Shown here in pieces: positions 1 through 5,444 of a DNA stretch of 5,444 nt; the first letter of the stretch is position 1; each line of letters begins with the position of its first letter. Under the pieces are notes generated by a model that saw only the letters and a list, made by a program, of their open reading frames with translations, did not search any database and was not told the DNA's origin. The position numbers and the translations under genes are program-made. Source of the DNA: Planctomycetota bacterium (GTDB taxonomy: Bacteria > Planctomycetota > UBA1135 > GCA-002686595); assembly GCA_027623615.1 (NCBI GenBank), contig JAQBVH010000272.1, positions 1 to 5,444 of the forward strand, written 5' to 3'.

Positions 1-367
1 CCTCGCCGGCCACGCGGGTCCAGCCGAGCAGGTCGTCGCTGTCCGGGGGCGCCGCCACGACGCGCTCGAGGTCGCCCTCGGGCAGCCCTTGCAGGGCCTT
101 GGTCCAGGCCAGGGTCCGCGCCAGCCGACCCGCGGGGACGGCATTCAACTCGAGCAGGACGTCGGTCAGCGTGCCCGCGGTCACCAGACGCGGCGGCACC
201 CAGGACGGTCCGAGGCGCACCGCGAGGCGTTCCCGCAGCAGGCGACCAGCCCGCGCTCCGGGGAGCGCGACGACCACGTCGGATTGGTCCGCGCCCAGCT
301 CGGCGGCCATCCAGTCGGCGGCGAGGTCGAGGGGGATGGAGTCCCAGCCGAGGAAGTGGAGGGTCAT
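1..367 (-). CDS. AddB-like PD-(D/E)XK exonuclease/helicase subunit, N-terminal 122 residues (3' end outside window)
   Basis: The frame opens at ATG 365-367 and stays open to the window edge, giving 122 residues. The start reads MTLHFLGWDS. A hydrophobic strand with a basic turn follows at about residues 31-42 (VVVALPGARAGR), then VPPRLVTAGTL at about 57-67. A short strand ending in a PxxRAxRxLRE-like turn, followed by a 'PPRLVTxG' segment, resembles the N-terminus of AddB-type helicase-nuclease subunits, which process double-strand ends with AddA. This is recalled family resemblance, not a search. No Walker A GxGKT is present in the visible part, as in the AddB proteins that lack one. The PD-(D/E)XK nuclease would lie far downstream and cannot be seen. 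Third positions are about 92% G/C, so the frame is clearly coding. The start overlaps the upstream stop as ATGA, with GGGGG seven bases before it. Coding confidence is high; family assignment is moderate. Confidence 0.68.
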   Translation of the reverse strand, partial: MTLHFLGWDSIPLDLAADWMAAELGADQSDVVVALPGARAGRLLRERLAVRLGPSWVPPRLVTAGTLTDVLLELNAVPAGRLARTLAWTKALQGLPEGDLERVVAAPPDSDDLLGWTRVAGE

Positions 368-873
368 CGGGGCGCCCCCAAGACCTCGGTCAGGTCTTTA
401 TCGAGCAGGGTTTCACCCTGCTTTATGAGGGCGACTTTCCGGTCCAGGCTCAAGGTACGCAGCTTCCAGGTTCCTCGGTCTTCGGGATGCTTGCAACGAC
501 GATCGATAGCGGTGCTGCCATCACGCTGAAGGAGAGGACGGTGGTCAAGGACCAGCTGTCGCTCCTCCCCGGGGTGGTCGCTCAGGTGCCGCCAGCTGCG
601 AGCGAACCCTCGCTTCTCGAGGAGGTGGAGCGTTGTTCCGACGATGAAGTTCGTGTCCAGAGTCTCCGCCCGATCGTTCTTGCCACTTGCGGAGAGCTGA
701 CCCCTCCCCAGCTCCTCCACGCCCCTCGCAAGGGTGCCCCTCGTCCACGGGGACTTGCGGCTACCAGCATTACCGACATAGACGGCGAACTCCGCGCCTA
801 CCCCCCGCGCGAACCACCCGTAGCCGCCGCGACACGGTTGCGTCGGGTCGTTGGGGTTCTCGAAGGTGGCCAC
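364..873 (-). CDS. Small putative GIY-YIG-like nuclease, 169 aa
   Basis: I chose GTG 871-873 because AGGA lies eight bases upstream and the gene has no internal Met. It begins 10 bp after the DUF1080 stop and ends in TGA 364-366, overlapping the next ATG as ATGA. Residues 19-34 read GWF, ten residues, YVG, which is the exact GIY-x10-YIG spacing of GIY-YIG endonucleases. Candidate catalytic arginines are R39, R45 and R50 (TLARGVEEL, 47-55). Residues 102-116 (GEERQLVLDHRPLLQ) resemble the family's last helix, where a catalytic Glu precedes 'LI..hrPxlN'; Q replaces the usual Asn. The YVG-to-Glu distance is about 69 residues, longer than in I-TevI. Residues 120-169 are unassigned. About 76% of codons end in G/C against about 92% in the following gene, and ATA, AAA and AGG codons occur, so it may have been acquired. 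The coding call is fairly safe; the nuclease call is an inference. Confidence 0.55.
   Translation of the reverse strand: MATFENPNDPTQPCRGGYGWFARGVGAEFAVYVGNAGSRKSPWTRGTLARGVEELGRGQLSASGKNDRAETLDTNFIVGTTLHLLEKRGFARSWRHLSDHPGEERQLVLDHRPLLQRDGSTAIDRRCKHPEDRGTWKLRTLSLDRKVALIKQGETLLDKDLTEVLGAPR
368..379 (-). promoter_or_regulatory. G-rich ribosome binding site before the AddB-like start
   Basis: Immediately before ATG 367 the minus strand reads GGGGGCGCCCCG. The GGGGG run ends seven bases from the start and could serve as a weak Shine-Dalgarno; a GAGG lies further upstream. GGGGCGCCCC (369-378) is a perfect 10-bp palindrome, so the site could be partly occluded unless ribosomes arrive from the upstream overlapping gene. 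The sequence is visible; the regulatory role is inferred. Confidence 0.3.
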
Positions 874-878
874 GGGCG

Positions 879-885
879 CGTTCCT
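879..885 (-). promoter_or_regulatory. Shine-Dalgarno overlapping the upstream stop codon, for the GTG gene at 873
   Basis: Reading the minus strand, the DUF1080 stop TAG runs directly into GA, making TAGGA, and eight bases separate AGGA from the GTG at 873. A stop codon embedded in the next gene's ribosome binding site is typical of translational coupling. It is also the main reason for choosing this GTG over upstream codons inside DUF1080. Confidence 0.55.
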
Positions 886-1564
886 AGAGCGGCGTAAGCT
901 CCACCCGCCGGAACTCCGCTTCGGCGCCCTCCGCCTGGATCGCGATCTGGCCGTGGTCGGCGGTGCAGTCGTAGCCGTCGTTGACGTGGTCGCCGTTGAC
1001 CCAGACGTTGATCGCGGCGCCGCGGCACTCGATCTCCATCGTGTTCCACTCGCCGACCTCGTTCTCCGAGCCGTCGGTGAGGTTGAGGATGCGCCGGGAC
1101 TGGCCCTCGTTGCCGCCCCAGTTCGAGGGCTCACCGCCTCGGCGGTCCGCCATGTTCGGCACCTTGATGTCCTCGCCGATGCACCAGAAGTCGCCCGCGT
1201 TGTCGAAGAACATCTGACACTCGATCGACTGCGGGAACATCTTGTAGAGGCGCCGCGGCGTCGAGGAGTGCACGAGGACGCCGCAGTTGCCGGGCTCGCC
1301 CGTCCAGCGGTACTCGAGGACCAGGCGGTAGTCGCTGAAGGACTCCTCGGTGATCAGGTGACCACCGGGCGAGCCGAGGGTGACGAGCATGCCGTCGCGC
1401 ACGATGAAGGACGGCGCGAGGTCCGGATCGTCATCGGCTGCGGGGACGTCCGGGTACCAACCGGTCAGGTCGCGCCCGTTGAACAACGCGCGCGTCTTCG
1501 GTTCGGGGGTGCTGCAGGACGAGAGGAGGGCGACGAGCAGGGTGGTCGTGAGGAGGGTCCGCAT
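884..1564 (-). CDS. DUF1080 / 3-keto-disaccharide hydrolase family lipoprotein, 226 aa
   Basis: From ATG 1562-1564 the protein opens with a lipoprotein signal peptide: MRT, a hydrophobic stretch (4-14) and lipobox LSSC with Cys17 as the predicted lipidated residue. The rest is one PF06439-type jelly-roll domain: LFNGRDLTGW (27-36), GGHLITEESFSDYRL (67-81), NCGVLVHS (93-100), SIECQM (113-118), EWNTMEIECRG (172-182), INVWVNGDHVNDGYD (185-199) and a closing HGQIAIQAEG (204-213) before the last strand. These are family hallmarks, and about 200 residues is the normal size. Members are abundant in Planctomycetota and Bacteroidota; some cleave 3-keto-glycosides, and the substrate here is unknown. 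It probably sits on a membrane facing the periplasm. The frame extends upstream to a GTG at 1609, but the lipoprotein signal argues for 1564. No good Shine-Dalgarno precedes 1564. The next gene follows after 10 bp. Confidence 0.92.
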   Translation of the reverse strand: MRTLLTTTLLVALLSSCSTPEPKTRALFNGRDLTGWYPDVPAADDDPDLAPSFIVRDGMLVTLGSPGGHLITEESFSDYRLVLEYRWTGEPGNCGVLVHSSTPRRLYKMFPQSIECQMFFDNAGDFWCIGEDIKVPNMADRRGGEPSNWGGNEGQSRRILNLTDGSENEVGEWNTMEIECRGAAINVWVNGDHVNDGYDCTADHGQIAIQAEGAEAEFRRVELTPL

Positions 1565-1748
1565 GCCCGGCAGTCTAGCGCGCCGTCCCCCTCGAGCCCG
1601 TTCCGCCACGTCGAACGAGGCCTGCCGCGACGATCCTCGGTCAGATGCCCGAGGCGGATGCGCTGGACCTCCCGACCTGCTGCCCGGGTCTCGGAGGGCT
1701 GAGCGTGGGGTGCGCCCCGGCGGTCAACTCGCCAGGGCGCGCTTCGTT

Positions 1749-1776
1749 CGGGCGGGGATCCTCCAATCCCCGCCCG
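1749..1776 (-). terminator. Strong 11-bp GC hairpin, possible terminator without U tract
   Basis: Plus-strand arms CGGGCGGGGAT (1749-1759) and ATCCCCGCCCG (1766-1776) are perfect inverted repeats around a 6-base loop. The hairpin sits 157 bp past the stop of the repeat protein and 185 bp before the DUF1080 start, where a terminator would be expected. No T run follows on either strand, so it would be a non-canonical terminator. A 3'-end stabiliser or an operator are alternatives. Confidence 0.45.
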
Positions 1777-1840
1777 GGGGTAGGACTCCGCGCGCGGCGT
1801 GGGGTTGCAGGCCGGTTCGCGGATCGCAGGGGCCACCGAG

Positions 1841-1861
1841 CCCCCGCCCGCCCGCCGGGGG
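1841..1861. repeat. Weak GC stem-loop
   Basis: CCCCCG (1841-1846) pairs with CGGGGG (1856-1861) across a 9-base C/G-rich loop. It is 72 bp downstream of the repeat-protein stop on the minus strand and could assist termination, but six GC pairs in such GC-rich DNA may be chance. Confidence 0.2.
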
Positions 1862-1933
1862 GACCGGTGCGCGATCGCGGTGGTTGCGGGCAAGACGTCG
1901 CTTACCAGAGGAGCCAGCGGTCCTGGTGCCATC

Positions 1934-4407
1934 TCAGAACTTCGCGTGGCTCGACTGCCCGGCCACCACGGTCACCGGCGACCCGCCCGTCCAGCCCTGC
2001 TCGAGGTGCCGCCGGCGGAGGTTGGCCGCGCCCTCCGGGGCGCCGGTGAAGGAGAACTCCCCGAGCGCGTCCGACCTGGTCGTCGCCTCGAAGCGGAAGC
2101 CGTCCGGACGCTCGTGGAACACGGAGACCTGGACCTCGGGCTCGGTCGTTCCCTCGATGCTTCCGGTGAGGAACGCGACCTCGGGCGTCTGGAGCTGTCC
2201 GTTCAAATCGTAGTCGCGACTCAGGCTGCGGTGATCCCCATCCGCGCTGCTCTCGAGGACCAGCTGCGCCTTCTCGGCCGTGATCGTCAGCGAGAAGCCA
2301 CCCTTGGCGTCGAGCAGCGTCGCAGGACCGCTGCGCTCGAAGCCCCATGGGGTCGCCGGCTGCAAGATCGCGCTCCAGCCCGCGGCGGGGAGCCCGTCGA
2401 TCGTCAGCGTGCCCTCGAAGCTCGTGCGCGAACCGCGCTGGTCGATGTCGTACTCCGTGGTCTGGCCCAGACGCACCTCGCAATCGCCCTGGTACTGCCC
2501 GGGATGAGGTGTCTGGGCGACGCTCATCGTCATCTCCGAGCTCTCCTCCAGGTGCTTGAGCTCCCACGGCCCCGGCGCGAGGTGCTCCAGGCGGTACTCG
2601 CCGTTCTCGTCGACGCGGGTCTCGAGGACGCGACCGTTGCCGTTCGAGGCCGCGACGACCGTCCCCTGCGCTGAGACTCCGTCCGGCATCAGCACCGTGC
2701 CCTCGATCGCCCCGCCAACGGTCAACACCAGCTCGATGTCCCTGGTCGGCTCGGCATCGATCTCCTGCTCGGCCACAGCCCAGCCGTCCTTGCCAGCGAC
2801 GACGTGTACGCCCTTGGAGAAGTCGCTCTGTTCCGAGATCGGCACCTCGAAGCGTCCCTCCGCGTCGGTCGTCGCCTGGCCGCTGCCGCCGTTGAACAGG
2901 CGCGTGCGGAAGCCCTGGACCAGGATCGGGAACTTCGGGCCCATGCGCTGGCTGACCTCGACCCAGGCCCCTTCGACAGGCTCGCCCTCGGCGAGGACCC
3001 GTCCGCGCAGCATGGGCTGCGCGGTCAGACGCACCTCGATCGTCGCGGGCGCCGACTCGGGCTCCAGCGGCCCGTCCCCGTAGTGGTGCTCGTAGCCCGG
3101 CGCAGAGGCCGCGACCTGGAACGTATCCTGCGGGACGCTCAGGCGGATGACGCCTGGACTGTGGGTCTCGGGTTCGAGGCGCGGGACGTCCCCGATCCAG
3201 GGCGCGTTCCTCTGCTGCTCGAACGCGACCCACGGCCTCTCGACCGGATCCCCGGTCGCATCGTCGACGACGTGGACCTCGATGAAGCGCCGGGTCTCCA
3301 GCCGGATCTCGAGGTCGGTCGCGCCGGGCGCCACGCACTCCATCGCCGTCGGCCGCAGGGCCTTCGTCGCGTCGTAGGCCTTGAGCATGTGCGGGCGGTC
3401 CGACATCGCCACGAGGGTGAAGCGCCCCCCCTCATCCGTCTCGGTGCGCACGCTGCTGATCGGACCTTGGACGTGCGCGCTGCCGATCACGAGGGCCTTG
3501 GGAACGGGCGCCCCGTCCGGACCGACCACGATCCCTTGAAACGCCTCCGAGGCGTCGATCGCACGGATCACCAGATCGCTCACGTGGGTGTCCGCACCCG
3601 CCACCACGGTGATCGGGTCGCTGAAGCCCCAGGCACCCGAGGGACCCTTGGCCCACAGGCGCAGCGACTCGGCGGTCAGGCCCTCCAGCCGGTAGCCGCC
3701 CTCGGTGCCGCTGTCCGTCTTCGGTCGACCGTCCTCGTTGGCCGACGGACCACGCAGGCGTGCTTCCTTGGTGGTGCGGCCGAGGGCAGGTGCATCCGCG
3801 GTGACCTCGGCCACGAGGCCCTGACCCTGTTCATTCACGACGCGACCTACCAGCGCGCCGCCCGGATGCAGGACGATCTCCCCTACGTCCGTCTCTTCGC
3901 CAGGGGGGGGGCGGTCGAGCGGAAGCGGTGCGTCGCGAAGCCCGCCGCGACGATCTCGAACGAGCTCGCGTAGTCCTGACCGCGCCAGCGCGTGAGGTAC
4001 TGGCCGGGCAGCTCGAGGCGCGCGACGCCTGCCTCGTCACTGACCGCGGGCTCGATGTTGTCGCGGCGCGGCCAGCCCAGCTCGGCGCCGACGATGGGCG
4101 CGCCGGCTGCGTCGATCAGGGTCGCGATGAGGACCCCCGGGTCGGGCGGGGCGGCTGCGGCCACGGCTTCGAGCTCGAGCTCACCGCTGGTCGGGGCCTG
4201 CTGCTCGACTTCGCTGCGCTGGGCGCCCTCGGTGACGTCGCGATCCTCGAGCTCGGCGGTCGCCCCGCCCTCGAGCTCGGCGTGCAGCCCTTGCCCTGGC
4301 CCAGCCGGGACGGCAGCTTGAGGCTCGGGTGCGGACAGGCCCTCGAAGGCCATCCAGGAACCAAACAGGGCGAGCAGGAGCACGAGCAGGAGCAGCGCAC
4401 GTTGCAT
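1934..4407 (-). CDS. Exported carboxypeptidase-regulatory-like repeat protein, frame broken at C9 (824 aa if joined)
   Basis: From ATG 4405-4407 (AGG eight bases upstream) the N-terminus has a hydrophobic segment (about 4-20) serving as signal peptide or anchor; there is no lipobox Cys. An Ala/Glu-rich, probably disordered linker (about 30-90) follows. As written, frame 1 stops at 3883 after residue 174. Adding one C in the C9 run (3903-3911) joins codon 168 to a frame that continues to 1934. The joined reading gives GEIVLHPGGALVGRVV at the seam, a textbook strand of the family. About eight beta-sandwich units follow one another, near 91-163, 177-282, 286-372, 373-462, 463-562, 563-655, 660-720 and 748-824, with recurring 'GxVxxxDGxPV' and 'TDExGRF' motifs and 'VTVVAG' closings. 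Such arrays act in binding or adhesion outside the cytoplasm. No enzymatic domain is visible and the ligand is unknown. The gene follows ligD after 49 bp. Confidence 0.82.
3903..3911 (-). other. C9 homopolymer (plus-strand G9) at the reading-frame break
   Basis: On the coding strand the run reads GCC CCC CCC CTG in the upstream frame, and CGC CCC CCC CCT GGC in the downstream frame. Nine C's leave the gene out of frame; ten, or a -1 shift, restore it. Upstream of the run the first frame carries the signal peptide, and downstream the second frame carries all remaining repeat units, so the tract marks the exact switch. It could be a base-calling undercount, a phase-variable tract or a slippage site. 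Confidence 0.85.
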
Positions 4408-4420
4408 GGGACCAACCTAC
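4408..4420 (-). promoter_or_regulatory. Ribosome binding site of the repeat protein
   Basis: The minus strand reads AGG followed by TTGGTCCC and ATG, a reasonable Shine-Dalgarno core at eight bases, with a second AAGG slightly further upstream. It supports ATG 4407, from which a clean signal segment follows. The 49-bp gap to the ligD stop shows no obvious hairpin terminator, so read-through from ligD is possible. Confidence 0.45.
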
Positions 4421-4456
4421 CTTCGCGGGAGCCGAACGCGCAGCGCCCGGGACGGT

Positions 4457-5444
4457 TCAGGCCTGGCGCACGTACTGTTCGAGCCGCTCGATCGCGGGTT
4501 CGAGGTCATGGGGATCCTCGAGCGCCGCCTGGAACAGGTCGCCGTACTCCGCCAGGCGCTCGGGCAGGGTGCGGATCGTGAAGCGCTGGGGGGACAGGTC
4601 GAGGTCCAGCTCGTCCCAGTCCAGGGGTGCCGACACGCTCGCGCCCGGCACCGGGCGCGCCACGTAGGGCGGCACGACCGTCTGGCCGCGACCGTTCTGA
4701 CCGAAGTCGACGTAGACCTTGGTGCCGCGCTTCGAGGGAATGCGCTCGACCGTCGCGATGTCCGGCAGCTCGTGGGCCACGACCCGCGCGACCGCTTCGC
4801 AGAACATGCGGCTCTGGTCGTAGCTGTATCCCGCGCGCAGCCCCACGACCACGTGCAGTCCGGTCTTGCCGGAGGTCTTGAGCAGCGGCCGCATGCCGAT
4901 CCCGCGCAGGATGCGTCCCGCCTGGCGAGCGACGCGCACGACGTCCGCGAAGGTGGATTGCTTCGCGTCGAGGTCGAGCACGGTCCAGTCCGGCGAGCCG
5001 TCGCTGCCCACGCGCGACATCCACGGGTGCAGGTCGATGCTGCCGGTGTTGGCCAGGTAGAGCAGGGTGTCACGGTCGTTGCAGACGACGTAGCGCTCCA
5101 TGTCCCCGCCGGAATCTGGGATCTGCGCGGTCTCGATCCACTTGGGCAGGTGCTCGGGCGGGTGACGCTGGTAGAAGTTCTTGCCCTCGATCCCGTCCGG
5201 ATAGCGGTTGAGGTGGATCGGTCGATCGGCGATGTGCGGGAGCAGCACCTCGGCCACCTGCTCGTAGTAGCTGATCAGGTCGCCCTTGGTGAGCCCCTCG
5301 GCCGGCCAGAAGATCTTGTCGAGGTTCGAGAGCTTGACCCGGCGCGACACGGGACGCTCCGCTGCCCTGGCGAGGGCGGTCGCGACGTCCTCCTCCGGCG
5401 GCGCGGCGTCGACCGGCAGCCGGCGCCAGGCGGCCTGCGCGCCG
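4457..5444 (-). CDS. ligD: LigD-type NHEJ protein, C-terminal polymerase domain (5' end outside window)
   Basis: The frame is open from the window edge and ends in TGA 4457-4459, giving 328 visible residues. The first 31 are an Ala/Pro/Glu-rich stretch that looks like an interdomain linker. Then comes a full LigD polymerase (AEP primase-like) domain beginning RRVKLSNLDKIFWP. Numbered from the first visible codon, the metal-binding pair is D157 and D159 in VLDLDAK, the nucleotide-binding motif is SGKTGLH ending at H197, and the third acidic residue is D246 in VYVDFGQN. LDLDA replaces the commoner LDLDP. The domain adds nucleotides, often ribonucleotides, at broken ends in Ku-dependent end joining. 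A ligase, perhaps also a nuclease domain, would be expected upstream. GTG 5348-5350 with GGAG six bases before it could start a stand-alone polymerase, but the upstream codons look coding, so a fusion is preferred. Confidence 0.9.
   Translation of the reverse strand, partial: GAQAAWRRLPVDAAPPEEDVATALARAAERPVSRRVKLSNLDKIFWPAEGLTKGDLISYYEQVAEVLLPHIADRPIHLNRYPDGIEGKNFYQRHPPEHLPKWIETAQIPDSGGDMERYVVCNDRDTLLYLANTGSIDLHPWMSRVGSDGSPDWTVLDLDAKQSTFADVVRVARQAGRILRGIGMRPLLKTSGKTGLHVVVGLRAGYSYDQSRMFCEAVARVVAHELPDIATVERIPSKRGTKVYVDFGQNGRGQTVVPPYVARPVPGASVSAPLDWDELDLDLSPQRFTIRTLPERLAEYGDLFQAALEDPHDLEPAIERLEQYVRQA

Larger units (their letters stand above)
1565..1933. other. 369-bp intergenic region without a convincing gene
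   Basis: This lies between the stop of the repeat protein and the DUF1080 start. Open frames exist on both strands, but they are Arg/Pro/Gly-rich, match no family I recognise and run into the neighbouring genes. The visible structure is the strong hairpin at 1749-1776 and a weaker GC stem at 1841-1861. It should hold the terminator of the upstream gene and the promoter of the DUF1080 group. I see no clear -10/-35 pair; a lone TTGACC (minus strand, 1722-1727) has no fitting -10 element. Confidence 0.6.

Noticed and set aside
487..897. Plus-strand 136-residue frame opposite the GIY-YIG-like gene
   Set aside because: The minus-strand gene has a spaced Shine-Dalgarno, a stop/start overlap with the next gene and family-like motifs; the plus-strand frame has none of these.
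851..1702. Plus-strand 283-residue open frame opposite DUF1080
   Set aside because: It is antisense to a well-recognised family member, has no recognisable domain and reflects high GC on the opposite strand.
1722..1727. TTGACC as a -35 box on the minus strand
   Set aside because: No TATAAT-like hexamer occurs at 16-18 bases from it, and promoter consensus in this lineage is uncertain.
1465..1932. Minus-strand 155-residue frame filling the intergenic gap
   Set aside because: It overlaps DUF1080 by about 100 bp out of frame, is rich in Arg, Pro and Ser without domain-like pattern, and has no convincing start signal.
1902..3338. Minus-strand 478-residue Arg/Gly-rich frame
   Set aside because: It overlaps the repeat protein in another frame, and its extreme Arg content is typical of an out-of-frame shadow in GC-rich DNA.
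2804..3973. Plus-strand 389-residue frame
   Set aside because: It lies antisense to the repeat protein, is Arg/Leu-rich and shows no family motif.
4171..4182. 12-bp palindrome GAGCTCGAGCTC and nearby repeated CTCGAGCTC
   Set aside because: They encode Glu-Leu runs in the linker of the repeat protein using preferred codons, so coding bias explains them.
1..5444. CRISPR arrays, insertion sequences, tRNA or rRNA genes, attachment sites
   Set aside because: I found no regularly spaced repeats, terminal inverted repeats with a transposase, or RNA gene signatures in the window.

Overview
The window is very GC-rich. Every gene I can support lies on the minus strand, so transcription runs from high to low coordinates. 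The gene content suggests a member of the Planctomycetota or a similar GC-rich environmental lineage: a DUF1080 lipoprotein, a long exported protein of carboxypeptidase-regulatory-like repeats, an LigD-type polymerase domain and an AddB-like protein. This placement is inferred from gene families; there is no rRNA or other phylogenetic marker here.

Layout in transcription order. (1) 5444-4457: C-terminal part of an LigD-type NHEJ protein, with a complete archaeo-eukaryotic-primase-like polymerase domain; its 5' end lies outside the window. (2) 4407-1934, starting 49 bp after the ligD stop: a secreted or anchored protein made of about eight carboxypeptidase-regulatory-like beta-sandwich units. 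Its frame is broken at a run of nine C (plus-strand G9, 3903-3911). Adding one C restores an 824-residue protein. (3) 1933-1565: 369 bp without a convincing gene, holding a perfect 11-bp GC hairpin at 1749-1776. (4) 1564-884: DUF1080 (3-keto-disaccharide hydrolase family) lipoprotein. (5) 873-364: a 169-residue protein with GIY-YIG nuclease-like signatures and clearly less GC-biased codons than its neighbours. (6) 367-1: the first 122 residues of a protein resembling AddB-like PD-(D/E)XK exonuclease/helicase subunits.

Genes 4-6 are tightly packed (10-bp gap, then a 4-bp ATGA overlap) and look translationally coupled. Three of the five genes have plausible roles at DNA ends: end joining, a GIY-YIG-like nuclease and an AddB-like exonuclease subunit. 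The other two look like cell-envelope or carbohydrate functions. Whether the DNA-end genes work together cannot be shown from this window. The two points most worth a second look are the small GIY-YIG-like gene coupled to the AddB-like gene, and the C9 tract that splits the repeat protein.
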